Below, one piece after another: positions 10,212 through 20,776 of a stretch of 36,407 bases of DNA. Location of the stretch: contig BFEA01000020.1 in assembly GCA_003427395.1 (NCBI GenBank), forward strand, positions 5,443,575 through 5,479,981, given 5' to 3'. This stretch comes from Chara braunii. Lineage: Eukaryota > Streptophyta > Charophyceae > Charales > Characeae. Positions within the stretch are counted from its first letter, which is position 1. Each line of letters starts with the position of its first letter. Position numbers and translations under genes: made by a program. Below the pieces are notes generated by a model. That model was not told the DNA's origin and made no database searches. It saw nothing but the letters and a program-made list of their open reading frames with translations.

Positions 10212-10225
10212 CATTGCCTGCCCTT
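10212..10225. repeat. TSD, left copy, of nested insertion
   Basis: CATTGCCTGCCCTT, repeated exactly at 10650-10663. The two copies flank the nested element. Confidence 0.85.
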
Positions 10226-10649
10226 TTTTTTTTTTTTTTTTTTTGCGAAACAACCCCAACAGATGCTAGGGATGCTGGTACGAGCCGACACCACTAGCAC
10301 TATCGGGGAGGCTCCATCTATTGGTGGGGAGAAGCACCAACTGGAAAGCGGGTCCAGCGTCCCTGAACATTGTGGTTGTTTATATGAATGGACTTGTGAT
10401 TGCAGCAGAAACAATAAAGGTAAACCCTTAAACCTTAGTGGCTGTCCTAACTGTGGAGCTGATGTGGGGTGGCTTCACCACCCCCTGTTCCCTCCCTCCC
10501 CAAAACCCATAATGTCTTGTGCAGTGCAATTACCATATGAGTGAATTGTGTAAGTATGAAACTGATGCGCCACCCCTTGTTCCCACCCTCCTAAAACCCA
10601 TGATGTATGTTAGCATCTAAGGCTCATCCTAGCATGCTCAGCCACGTCT
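10226..10649 (-). mobile_element. Nested short retroposon in LINE 3' UTR
   Basis: About 0.42 kb between exact 14-bp TSDs. In minus-strand sense it starts at 10649 and ends in an A-tail (T-run 10224-10244). It carries the tail block at 10309-10363 and an internal duplication: CACCCC(C/T)TGTTCCC followed by AAAACCCAT(A/G)ATGT at about 10477-10520 and again at 10570-10605. No coding capacity. It is either a SINE-like unit or a heavily 5'-truncated LINE of the subfamily seen at 3930. It inserted after LINE copy 2. Confidence 0.8.
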
Positions 10650-10800
10650 CATTGCCTGCCCTTATTCACCTGTGAACTAGTGGGCTTCAACCATAGCATA
10701 TGTTGGTGGCGGGAAAAGATCAGGAAAATCAATGGGGGGTCGGAGGGGGATGGCGGGATCAATCATGGTCCAATCATGAAACTGAGGACAATAGTCCCTT

Positions 10801-11652
10801 TTAAGATTTCCTTGATCTCCCTCCCCCCCTTCCCTCCCCCCCATTCCATTTCACTTTCGCAATCCAGCCCCTTTGTTCTCCCCCCAGCCAGTCCTTTCCA
10901 AAAAGTTTAAATTGTTGTTTAATTTCTATCTTTGAATGTAAAAGGTCCACTTTTCCTTTTACTTTTTCCCATTGGATAGTAAGGTATGCTTGAATCTGCT
11001 GCTTGATTGCTTTTATAATTGTTTGCCCTTCGAGGTGGACTCCCTCCATTTCACATGTACATCTTGTCCACCATATTGCCCAGAAAACTGCCCCGCGGCC
11101 TATCCTAAATATATTTCCTTCGAAGGTGCTTGCCTGTTCGAGTTGTCAGGTTTCTTACAGGATTGATTTCCAATCCCATGGCCAAGAGATGGTCGTGCCC
11201 AATTGCCTCCTCATTTGATCCCACAATCTCCACAGCCAAACCGATCCGAGGCATTGTAGAAAAATGTGTTCAATTGTCTCAGGTTTCCGCCTAGCCGGGT
11301 ATGATGCCACACATAGTTTGCACCATGGAAGAGTTTTACCTTTCTGTTCCAGGGATGTGTGGTCGATCAACCAGTTATTGGTGGGTAGGCAGCGGTGCTC
11401 CACTTGCCACTGCAGATAAGCAAACTTGGTCGGTGCTGCTTTACTAAGTTTGAACCACTTGACAGGTTGGAGCGCAATTTTTTCCAAATTAAGGTGCCTC
11501 ATGCAACGCTCTATCACCACATCCTTTAAGTTCACCTTTGGGCGTAGCAATCTGTAGGCCCCTTTTACTGTCATCGAGCGGATCTGTTGCTTACTAGTTC
11601 TGCCCCTGCCCATCTGTGTGGTCCAGACCCAGACGGTCGGATGAAACGTCAA
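10801..11652 (-). pseudogene. LINE zf-RVT domain and C-terminus, broken
   Basis: In minus-strand order, 11652-11155 encodes a segment with a textbook zf-RVT signature: Cys111, Cys114, His129 and Cys134, then LWRLWDQM. Before it stands the usual KFAYLQWQVEHRCLPT region, which matches LINE copy 1 (LALRWQILHRCLPT). After a stop at 11155 the same frame reopens at 11049-10801 with a basic, glutamine-rich C-terminus homologous to 20019-19816 in LINE copy 3. The role is nucleic-acid binding as known for the family. One stop interrupts it. Confidence 0.8.
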
Positions 11653-11677
11653 TTGTGTAATTGACCTATCCGGTCTA

Positions 11678-12340
11678 TTATGCCCACCAGTGGTCCTTTT
11701 CCTTAATCACTCTGGTCCGGAAGACCTGCTCTTTTTTAAACCATTTTATTTCATTGGGGGAGGTCTTGATCAGCCTATTATTTCTTCTGATTTGGAACAA
11801 GTTCACCATCACCTCTCTGTCTGGGTGTCCGGATACCACCACATTTCCCACCCGATCCTCACACCCTTGTATCCCTACCCAATCACTCTCTTCCAGGGTT
11901 CGGCTTTTCCTTAAGATCCTAACCCAATCCAGTGATATCGAGAAAATGATTTTTTCGAGTGCGTCCCCTATATTAAAGCAGTATCGCAACTTCTCCCTTA
12001 ATGCTCTTTCAATTATCCAATCTTTTGTTTTCAAATCCCAAATATCCCCCACCCTAAGAACACCCCGAGCTACCCAGCCTCTCCAAGGAGCCTCCATACA
12101 GTGGAGGGTTGTGCCATGGGAGTCGGTGATCCACTGGTTCCCGAACAGAGGTTGTTTGCATACCTCTTCCCACCTTTGTGGGGCCACCTTGTTCGGAAGT
12201 GGCAGCTTACACCAGGTGTTGCGCAATGTGATCCAAAAAACATCATTATTAATGTTTTTGCTTACCGCTTGCTTGTCGGATCCATGCTCTTCGTTACCTT
12301 TAGTCATCCTTTTCGGTATAGTCCAGTTTTTGTCCTCCAA
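11678..12340 (-). pseudogene. LINE ORF2 connection region
   Basis: A 220-codon open segment between the RT thumb and the zinc domain. It contains WEEVCKQPLFGNQ and GDIWD, both shared with LINE copy 1, and RVLRKS-like basic stretches. It is one of the longest intact segments of this element. No enzymatic motif is known for this region. Confidence 0.7.
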
Positions 12341-12454
12341 CCAGCTTATCGGGTCTGTGCTCTCGGGAGTGGGGGGGGCCAGCCGTTTAATCTGCTATAG
12401 GGCCAGTTCCCTCCAGGGGGTGAAAAGATCGAAAATCAAACCCTTTACCCATTG

Positions 12455-12990
12455 TTAGTCCAGTGCCATAATTTGCGTGGCGGGATCTAAGATCCCCAGA
12501 CCCCCTTTTGATTTAGGTTGCACGATTGCTCGCCAAGCGGCCCTACTAATCACACTTTGACATTCATGATTTCCCCTCGAAAGGAAGGCCGCCACTTGTC
12601 TTTGGAGAGGACATAGTGTTGTCTTACTAAGTGACCAGATAGTTGTCTTATACCAAAGGGAAGCTAATATCACATTATTGATTACCAAGGCTCTTCCCAT
12701 CGAGGATGTGTGTTGGTTTTTCCATTGTGTTAGTTTTTCCAGCACCGGATGTGTCAACCATTCATCATTCGATGGGGGGCAGCCCTCGACGGACATTTGT
12801 ACCCCTAAGACTCTGATAGGCGAGTTGGTTGGTACCCATCTTATTTTAGGGGTTTCTGGTGGCCTGCACCTTTGGTAGTGGATCCTTTGGTCTTACTACC
12901 TTAATTTACCTTCATGTCTGACAGAGTGCAGAAATGTTTCATCAACAACTGGATTTCCTTCACGTTTTAGGTGAGGCATCCAGCATGAGA
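12455..12990 (-). pseudogene. LINE RT thumb region
   Basis: From the sequence just after the catalytic FADD (12996-13007) through a degraded piece (12800-12990, DMKVN motif, several stops) to an open stretch at 12796-12455 with TSSMGRALVINN, SRAAWRAIVQP and KGGLGILDP. These are the same landmarks as in LINE copy 1 at 1260-1500. Interrupted by stops in the 12800-12960 part. Confidence 0.75.
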
Positions 12991-14499
12991 GTGAGGTCAT
13001 CCGCAAACAGAGAGCAAATCGGAACTGCCTCTTTCGGGATAGAGGAGACCCGTATTCACTGAATTTTTTTTTGTACTCTCAAGTTCACTGCAAGCGCCTT
13101 CATGATTATGACAAAAAGGAAAGGGGCAATCGGGTCCCCTTGGCGTACCAAACGTTCCAAATCAGGGGGCAATCTCCCACTTACTTGTACCCTTGTTGTG
13201 GTGCTACCATGGAGGATCCCCACCCACCTTCTGAAAAAAGGACCGAAATTTTGTTTCTCTAGACACTTATCCAGAAAAAAAACAGTCAACATGGTCATAA
13301 GTTTTTTCAAAGTTGATAAAGATTATGGTTGCGTTGTGTTTAGATTATCGTGACAACTTTATTACCTCATTTATCAAGAGAATATTATCCTGTATTTTCC
13401 TGCCCTTGATAAAACCTGTTTGTGACGGATGGATAATATCTTCCATCACTTGAATCATCCGATTTCCAAGGGTCTTCGCCACCATTTTGTATACTACTAT
13501 TAATAAGGTGATAGGTCGGTAGTTTCGGATGTTAGTTTTTTCATCTTTCTTATACAGGAGGGATAACACCCCTTGTCCCACCACCTCCCCCATTTGACCA
13601 GACTCCCAAACCGCGCGGTAGTAGTCCATGAGGTCGTGTGATTGGGGGTTCCACATAGACTCCCAAAATTCCTTCGGCATTCCATCAATGTCTGGGGCCT
13701 TTTCTTCCTCCATCTGCATAAGGGTCGTCCAAACTTTCGCCTTTTCTAAGGGTTTGTCCAATGTTTCTTTTTGCTCATCCGAGAGACAACACCTCAAGAG
13801 CTCAAGGAATTCCTCAATGTCTTTTTTCCTCTGCTCCTTGGGTCTGGTTTTGCAACCTGATTTGAATAGGTCTTGAAAGAAATTTCGTACGATGTGTACA
13901 CATTGTGGAGTGGAGGTGGCCAACTCGTCATGTTCTTGAGATGGGTCAGTTAAGGCCTATATAACAGTTCTCCCTGTTCTTGCCTTTGCCATGGCAAAGA
14001 AATGGGAGTCCATTGTCCCCTCAGTTTTATACTTTCGTAGCTTCCCTCTGATACGTGCACCTTGTCATCGGTGTTCCATGCTAGCTATGATCCGGGACTC
14101 TAACGATTGAATAACAGTAATCAGTTCTTCTGACTCACAATTTTCAGTTTCTTCCTGTTTCCTTAGTTGATTTAACTGATGCTGCAATGCCATTTCATTG
14201 AGAAAACGTTGGGCTGCTAAGACTTTTGAAAATTCATTACATTTCTTGGCTACAAAAATCAGATCCGTTATTGAACCATTGAATGTCATCGCCAATCGTC
14301 GACCTGTGATTTTGCCAGTGTGTCCAAGATTCTTTAATATGCGGTTGGAAATTTGGAAGTGCCAACAATTATGTGTTTTACTTATAATAGCAAGACCCTT
14401 GATCGTTTTTTTTTCTTTCCGGAGTGACAATATCACTACATACATTGCATCGTCCAACCCAGGATATGGGTTTTGTTGAAAAATTTCTGCAATCTGCAA
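12991..14499 (-). pseudogene. LINE linker and reverse transcriptase, inactive
   Basis: 14499-13345 is one frame with two internal stops (near 14064 and 13960). A charged, coiled-coil-like linker (LNEMALQHQLNQLRKQ) is followed by RT motifs AP-DIDGMP, NYRPITLL, QTGFIKGRKIQDNI. Beyond a stop at 13345 motif A reads FINFEKTYDHVD: the catalytic Asp of the usual (L/I)DFEKAYD is Asn (codon 13312-13314). The frame then slips at a run of eight A (plus strand, 13275-13282). Motif B/C follows as RQGDPIAPFLF and, after a TGA at 13056, FADDLTLML at 12996-13007. Acts by target-primed cDNA synthesis in intact relatives. Confidence 0.85.
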
Positions 14500-15227
14500 T
14501 GCCCCTCCAGATCTTTCGAGATAAGAATCAAGTCAATGTGGGATATGGAGATCCCTTGCGACCCATTTTTTCGAAAACATGAAAAAACACGTTTTGTCGG
14601 GTACGATCCGAGGAAGGTGTCATACAACCTTAATGACTTACAAAGATTTGTTACCATGTGTTCATCTCTTTCGATATACGTGGGACACGGGGATGAGATT
14701 TTCCACCTGTCCAGCCATCGGTTCGAGGCAATATTAAAGTCTCCGACGAGTATGATTGGGATGCCCGACGAGATGCGTTATTTAATTGATTCGAAAAAAG
14801 TCACTCTTGCCCCCGCCTCATTTAGAGCATATACACAAAAGATAGCCACCACCTCTATTTCCAACATAGCAAGCAGATACACCCACCTTCCTTCCTCTGA
14901 ATCAACTGGCCAGTTGAGCGGGTCGATTCGCGTGTCCGGGGGGAGCCAGATAGCCACTTCTGCGCTCTCCGGGTGTGGTGCATGAGCACGAGCAGCCCGA
15001 TAGGGCCAAATCTCCTTGTGGGCTCGGTGGTGTTCTGTTGTATCCATCAGGTGGGTTTCTTGGATGCAAACTGCATCCGACCAATCTCTACCTTCTACTC
15101 TCATAATTTGCTCCCTTATGGCTTGTTTTTTTGAGGAGGAGACTGAGGCGAGGCCATTTACATTCAAAGAGCGCAGGTCTAAATCGGCCTCCCTTTTTCC
15201 TTTTGCCCACCCCCTTATCCCTTCCAT
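14436..15227 (-). pseudogene. LINE APE-type endonuclease domain, inactive
   Basis: Exonuclease/endonuclease/phosphatase fold. Visible motifs in order: SLNVNGL (Asn), VCIQETHL (catalytic Glu), VYALNE, then after a TAA at about 14780 in the same frame VGDFN (Asp/Asn) and SHIDLIL (Asp). The terminal SDH motif that carries the catalytic His is not present: the next segment reads GLDDAMYVV at the corresponding place in another frame. In intact elements the enzyme nicks the target strand to prime reverse transcription. The single stop, frame change and missing His indicate loss of function. Confidence 0.85.
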
Positions 15228-15239
15228 ACAAGACGCTGA

Positions 15240-15762
15240 TAAAATTCATTTTTAGCCTTCTCTTTTACTTGGACCCTACAGACGAACCTAGTCCATGGTC
15301 TCCCAATCCCCGGATCGCGAAAGAGGCCCCTCCCTAAGGATCCTAATACAAATATCCTTTACCTTCTCCCCCTGCCATGTGTCACTCGATCTGATTTTTA
15401 AGAGCTGCAGATCGAGCAAAGAGCTCCTTGAGACCCATTTGAAGCCCATGTCCTTATTCAGGTCCGAAGACCCCTTCCCCCACGGACGACCAAAGAGAGA
15501 GCACTGAAGTTCACCCTTCCAAGGTGATTTCCCCGTGTCTGGCATGAGGGGGCTCTGGAAGGTCCACTTCCCATTTACTTTCCTTCTCTCGGACCGACAG
15601 TACCAAGATCTTGCTTCGAGGAAGGGGCGATGGCGTATAACCATTTTCTAAAAGGAGGCATAGTTTTTGCCTCTTGCTGATCAGCTCGCTCCCGGGAGGG
15701 TCCGGAGGATCGGGAGAGGGTAATGAGGGAGAGGGACTGAGCACACAGTCAGCTGCAGACAT
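15240..15762 (-). pseudogene. N-terminal part of LINE protein, unrecognised
   Basis: An ATG at 15762 (minus) opens a Ser/Pro-rich N-terminus (MSAADCVLSPSPS) about 140 nt after the left TSD boundary. The frame closes at 15511. An overlapping frame (15644-15288) carries a more protein-like, Trp- and Lys-containing segment leading toward the endonuclease. A frameshift probably joins the two. No ORF1-type domain (CCHC or RRM) was seen. Function unknown. Confidence 0.5.
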
Positions 15763-15904
15763 GATAGCTGAAAGCGAAAAAATCAAGGAAGAGGTGGAGG
15801 TAAGGCTGGTAGTAAAGGAGGACAACGAAGACCGCGAAAAACAGGTGGATGCCGCCGAGGAGGGCCGACAGAGTGGGGAAGAAAATCAGCATCGGGACTC
15901 CACC

Positions 15905-15921
15905 CAATCTTGTACCCAATC
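15905..15921. repeat. TSD, right copy, of LINE copy 2
   Basis: CAATCTTGTACCCAATC, one mismatch from the copy at 9752-9768. Confidence 0.85.
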
Positions 15922-16017
15922 TGCATCTACGAAACTTCCAAAGGTTGGACTTAATTTGCATGTAGCCGTTCATTTTTTCAATTTTTTTCGGAAGTTGTAG
16001 TCCAAATTTGCTATGAT

Positions 16018-17963
16018 GCAGTCTTGCAAACGAAAGGAGGAAGGTCGAATTAGAGGCGGGAGGGAAGTGGGGGGGGCTCACTCAGAGGAGGGATCGGCGG
16101 TTCAGGGTGGTAAGTCTAGTATTATTAGAAGGGTGGGGTGGGATGACATTGGCCGGTGCTGGAGCATTTGCTCTGTGACCAGGGGGAGCTTGAGACCATT
16201 GAAGTTATGCCGAGGGTGGAAGGCATAACCATCTCGCCCGACATAGCTGTTGCCGGGGCAGTGACCCTATAACCTTTTAAGGGGCCATACAGTTAAGAAA
16301 GTTGTCGAGGGGGGAAGACAGTCTTTGTCCGTCAGAAACAGTTAGGTCGGTACTGGGGCAGTTTGTGTTGCCTTGTAACCCTAGCAGGGGGGGTATGAGA
16401 TCTGATGATTTCTGGTACGAGGATTGAAAGCTTGGGCAGTGTGTCCTTCATCTATGGTGAGGGTAGGAGAAAAATTATTAGCGGTTCCAGTTCTTGTCCT
16501 TTTTCCTTTTGGCTTCTTTAAATGGGAAGGTGAAAGTTGGAAGTACGGTTTGGAGGGAATTTTGGATGGGATCGTACAGTAGAGGAAGGGTTCCTCACGG
16601 TGGTAAGTCTACTAGAAGGGCGGGGTGGGGCGACATTGGTCGGTGCTGGAGCAATGGCTCTTTGACCAAAGGGAGCTTGAGGCCATTGGAGTTATGCCGA
16701 GGGTGGAAGGCATAACCAACTCTTTCAACGTAGCGGATGCCGGTGCGGTGACCCTGTAACCTGGTAGGGGTTTTGCAGCTAAGGAAGTTGTCGAGGGAGG
16801 AAGATACTTCCTGTCCGTAAAAAAACAGTTAGTTCGGTGTTGGGGCAGTTTCTGTTGATTTGTAACCCTAGCAAGAGGGGTGTGAGAATTGACGATTTCT
16901 GGTACGAGGACTGAAAGCCTGAACGGCGGTTTCTTGTCTGTAGTGAGGGTCTGAGTTGGATTGTTGGTGACTCTATTTCTGATTTTCGTCTCTCTGTTTT
17001 TCATAGCTTTTTTATTTCCCAATATGGTCTTGAATGGGATTGAATTTCCTGATTAAAAAATTATTTATAAGTTGGTGCTGGTTGCAGCCTTGCAGGGGGT
17101 CGTGGTTGCAATGGTGGGGATAATGCGCTTTGCGGCGATGGGGCTAACCTGCAGGGTGGAAATAGGGTACAGCGGCGGTGAAGATGGTGACTTCCATGCA
17201 GTAAGACTTGCCGGAGTAGGGTTGTGAGGGATTTTATGTGGGATATCTGCAACCAGTGCCTGTTTTTCTCATTACCATAAAAGGACGACCCCTGCTCAGG
17301 TAATCTGCTCGATTCAGGGTACGGCAGGGGGCGGTTCTCTTAACTCTTGAGAATGCATTAGGATTCTGGGTACTTCTTGCAACTCATTTTAGGCTTCTTT
17401 GATGCTGTAATATTCATGGACCTGCGGTTTTTCGATGCCAGAACGACGCTGCCCGGTGCTGGGGGGGTTGCCCTGTAACCTGTTGATAGCAGGAACGTGA
17501 GGCCTTGTAGAGAGATATGGGGATGCCTTGGGTCGGGCATTCCAAGGGAAAACCAAGGGTTCCTATCGGGACAACGCTGGTTGGAGCTGGGGTGAGTTGT
17601 GTTGCCTTGTAACCTAGCAGGGTGGGGGCATGAGGCCTGGGAGAGCTCAGCAGGGAATTAGACAATGTTAGATAATTTTAGAGTGTTTTGTTGGGGATTA
17701 CAGGAATTCTGAGCATTCGAAAGACTTTTATGGCTTTCCTGTTTTACCTAGCAATAGGTCAGCAGTATCCACGTTCTTCCTAAATTTTCTTGAGTTTTTT
17801 TCATAAGTTCTCAGATTGTTTTTAGCTAAAGCCAGGTAATGACCCTGGTATTTCAAATCATTTGTATAATTCTACATGGAACACTGGGCCCGGTTCCCAG
17901 ATGTGTTGCTCCCCACGAATAGATTGGAGCTTTTGCCCCCCCCCCCCCCCCCCCAAAAAAAAA
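16018..17963 (+). mobile_element. Long family B noncoding retroposon, most complete copy
   Basis: About 1.95 kb ending in the tail block (17878-17930), a C-run of about 18 and an A-run (17955-17963). Its left two thirds match 4375-5426 and its right third 225-755, both inverted, so this copy shows how the parts belong together. It is built of diverged units bearing GTTGCC(C/T)TGTAACC or GTGACCCTATAACC-type boxes (near 16262, 16370, 16747, 16860, 17467 and 17598). AATTTGCTATGAT at 16005 and AATTTGGTTTGAT at 17969 may be a worn 13-bp TSD (two mismatches). No ORF of meaning. Probably mobilised in trans by the LINE. Confidence 0.65.
17878..17930 (+). repeat. Retroposon tail block, plus-strand family B copy
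   Basis: CTGGG-loop-CCCAG followed by GCTCC-loop-GGAGC directly before the C/A tail. Confidence 0.75.
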
Positions 17964-17980
17964 TGAAGAATTTGGTTTGA

Positions 17981-19016
17981 TTGATGTTCGTGCTTATCGA
18001 CTCTGATAACACGGCGAATCAACCCCTTTGCTTCTGGGTTGCCCCGGAGGAGTTAGGTGGCGAAACGGGCGGGGTGGGTGCACCCCGTGGTCGATACGTG
18101 AAAGGCGTCCTTGCGCAAAGGAACCCGGAGAGTGTGCAGATAGAAACAGCAACAGGCAATGACACGTGGTGGTTTGTCAACGATGGGGGAGGATCTTCAA
18201 CGCCACGTGGATGAGTGGCTCATTGAATTAGAAGAGATACGGCATAGCATGCAACAGTTGGTTGCTGTTTTGTTCTTCGGTGCTCAGGCTTGGTCGGCAG
18301 TTGCTTGGGGGGGGGTAGCGCTGACCGTATGGCTGGAGGATAATTGTCGGCAACTGGAAATTCTCCTTTGGCAAATTGTTGAGGATCCGGCACTGGAGAG
18401 TTTCATCGATTGGCGGCGGGCAGAAGCCTTAATAACGAGTTGCAATCTGCTCTTCGATGAAGGCGCCGATTATGGTGAAGCGATGAAGGAGCGGGTGGCC
18501 ACTGGAGCCTGGCTGTGGGCGTCACCTGCGATTGCATCAACATCAACGATCTCACCGCCATCAGCAGTGCAATCTCTACCAGCGTTAGGGACACCAACGG
18601 TGCCGCCATCACCGACCGCTTCATCAATAACAACATCGATAAAGACAGTGTCGTCAATCAGCTCAATATCGGTAAATCTAGTGCAGGTAACGACGCTGTT
18701 AACATCGTCAAAATCATCAACAACAGGGACTATTTCATCAGAGCCTCGTAATTCGGGGGCTACACCATTTTCAATAACCTCCACTACAACGACCGCTCCT
18801 GCAGACATGAATGTGTTATCTATTGATCCAGGGGCGCGGTCAACGAGTTCATTGTCAACGATATCGCCGATAACGTTCACTGCTCCTTCGAGCACCACAG
18901 TGACATCTCGTGATTTGGAGGGGCTCTACAACCAAACAGCAAGTCCATCATCGAGGGCACCAATGATCACTCGACGAGTCTGGGTGGTGTTTTTATGTAA
19001 GGCGCTTTCCTTTTAG
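17981..19016 (+). CDS. Unknown ORF family, member 1 (frameshifted)
   Basis: Not recognised. Two overlapping frames (17981-18214 and 18159-19016) together parallel the single frame at 34880-35530. The first gives RGRYVKGVLAQ against RGQRAEGVLAQ, and the second gives EDLQR, QAW, WGG, WLED, LWQI-EDP, DW-RAE, LITSCN and KER in the same order and spacing. Over about 102 residues some 60 are identical by eye. The conserved block is acidic and Trp-rich. Its C-terminal continuation is Ser/Thr-rich, from cryptic ACC/ATC triplets, to a TAG at 19014. A frameshift, or an intron I cannot define, lies near 18125-18185. It could be a host gene, a domesticated transposon gene or an unfamiliar gag. Confidence 0.5.
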
Positions 19017-19122
19017 TTACTCTGGGTTGCTCAGAGTTATCCATGGAAATGGTTGTTTATCTTTCCAATATGATTACATACCTGGTCTTTCTGGAGTGCC
19101 TCAAAGTCACTATTTGCAATTT
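19017..19122. other. Downstream flank of unknown ORF
   Basis: Short noncoding stretch that continues on the other side of the LINE copy 3 insertion at 20328. No terminator or poly-A signal was identified with confidence. Confidence 0.4.
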
Positions 19123-19138
19123 GGTTGTGATCAATTTG

Positions 19139-19140
<2 letters not shown>
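19123..19140. repeat. TSD, left copy, of LINE copy 3
   Basis: GGTTGTGATCAATTTGTC, identical to 20310-20327. Confidence 0.95.
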
Positions 19141-19173
<33 letters not shown>

Positions 19174-20309
19174 CCCCTCCGGTGTTAGTGGTGCTGGTAT
19201 GAGCAGACACCACTAACACCGGGGGAGAGGCTCCATCTATTAGTGGGGAGCATCACCTGCTGGAAAACGGGTCCAGCGTCCCTTATACATAATGAATTTA
19301 GAATACATCAGGAAAAGGGAGTGAGAGATTCCTGCCAGCATTGATTACCCTGGACATCCAGAGGATTGACTGAGCAGGATGTGGGGAGAGGGGAGAGAAC
19401 CTCTTCGCCCTGAACCAGGCGCTAGATACCGTCCGCTGCAAACTAGTTTTTCCCTCCCCCCCACAAACCCTTACCGCCCTGTCCCACATGGGGATCCCTT
19501 GTGCTGGTCGAACAAAATGAGGCTGACATATGTACTGAAAAACAGTGAACTGAAGCTGACATAAGTACCAAAAAAACAGTGAACTGAAGCTGACATGAGT
19601 ACCAAAAAACAGTGAACTGTACTTTATCGACCTGCCACCTCTTCAGCCGTGAGCTGCCCTCTGAACTTCATACATTATGTCCCTGTTCGTTCCCATCTTT
19701 CTCCCCCATACCAGTCTAGTCCTACTAGGCAATTTGTCGGGGGGTGGGTGGGGGGGGGAAGTCCGAAAATTCATCACTATGCCGCATTGGAATTGAGCCG
19801 TCCAGCTTGGTCCAGTCATGAAAAATGAGTCGGTACTTGGTGCCCTGCCCCCTCCTTTGCTCTTCCTTCTCCATTCCATTCCACCCTTCCTATCTTCCCC
19901 CCCGATTCCCCCCCAAGACAACTTTTGCTAAATTCTTGTATTTTTTGCTTGATCTCACTTTGTGTGTGCAAGTGGCATATTTGTGCTTGGACTTCTTCCC
20001 ATTGTGTTGTTAAGTTCATGTGGATTTATTGCTGTATGTTTTCTGTAAATTCCGGCCCTTCCAACCTCACACCCTCCATCTCATAGGTGCAGTGGCGTCT
20101 CCACAAGTTGAGGGTGAAGTCGTCAGGCTGTTCTGCAGGTCATATCTTAAATAACAGGGCTCTCCAATCGCATGGCTAGAGAGCTCCTGTTTCGAGCTGA
20201 CCCCAGACCCTATCCCACCATCGCCAGAGCCAGACCGCTCCAAGGCATTGTAGAAAAATGTGTTCTATTGTTTCCGCTATTTTTTTGGATGGGAAAGCGT
20301 CTGTGCAGA
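19141..20309 (-). mobile_element. LINE copy 3, 5'-truncated
   Basis: A 1.17-kb insertion between exact 18-bp TSDs with a T-run at 19141-19168 as its A-tail. The tail block is at 19229-19282. The next 200 nt match 9896-10095 of LINE copy 2 closely (CTCTTCGCCCTGAA, GATTGACTGAGCA), so both belong to the same subfamily. The sense 5' end (20309) falls inside the zf-RVT domain: KKIAETIEHIFLQCLG and WLWRWWDRVWGQL at about 20180-20280, then a C-terminal piece at 20019-19816. This is one of the youngest insertions here, judged by its perfect TSD. Confidence 0.9.
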
Positions 20310-20327
20310 GGTTGTGATCAATTTGTC
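20310..20327. repeat. TSD, right copy, of LINE copy 3
   Basis: Identical to 19123-19140. Confidence 0.95.
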
Positions 20328-20776
20328 TGCAATGATTTGAAATGTCTTTGTTTGACGTGGATTGGAGATGCAATTAGTCTGATTGCCCCCTCATGAGTCT
20401 GGATGAGTGATTGCCTTGTTCAATGAGATTTGAATTGATAGTTTCATTTTGAATGATTTGAAAGCTAGGGAGGAACAGGGAATAGGCTGTTTGATTGTTT
20501 GATTGTTTGATTGCTTGATCTTCCCCCACCAGTTCCTCCCCTCTTTCGGTTTGGGAATTGGATTTTATTCCACCTCATCCGCTGTTAATTAGAGTTGGTC
20601 TGCTTCACTTGCTCATGAGTGTATCACTGGGGAGTGGGTTAGTTAGCGTAATGATTCTAGGGTTTTGATAGGCAGTTAATCCCCTCACACGAGGACAATC
20701 AATGCTACTCATCGTTAAAACTAGATTCCCACCTATAACGGGCATTGCCATAGGAGCGCTGGAACCGGTAAGCTTC
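20328..20776. other. Noncoding flank between LINE copy 3 and gypsy LTR
   Basis: No ORF. A short (TTGATTG)n-like repetition (TGTTTGATTGTTTGATTG at about 20489-20516) is the only structure. Before the two insertions this sequence was continuous with 19017-19122 on the left and 30966 onward on the right. Confidence 0.5.

Larger units (their letters stand above)
9769..15904 (-). mobile_element. LINE copy 2, near full length, plant L1-like
   Basis: A 6.1-kb minus-strand non-LTR retrotransposon delimited by a 17-bp TSD (one mismatch) and ending in a T-run at 9770-9789 (its A-tail). Order in the sense direction: about 140 nt leader, N-terminal region of unknown role, APE-type endonuclease, linker, reverse transcriptase, connection, zf-RVT domain, C-terminal tail, 3' UTR, tail block. 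A 0.4-kb insertion (10226-10649) sits in the 3' UTR; without it and its TSD the element is about 5.7 kb. No separate ORF1 (RNA-binding gag) is visible. Stops, frameshifts and lost catalytic residues make it inactive. Its insertion next to the long family B element at 16018 appears independent. Confidence 0.85.

Noticed and set aside
11661-12458. 265-codon plus-strand frame
   Set aside because: Antisense to the LINE copy 2 connection region, whose minus-strand protein matches LINE copy 1.
18470-18898. 142-codon minus-strand Val/Asp-rich frame
   Set aside because: Mirror of the Thr/Ser triplet-rich tail of the unknown ORF; triplet repeats keep all frames open.
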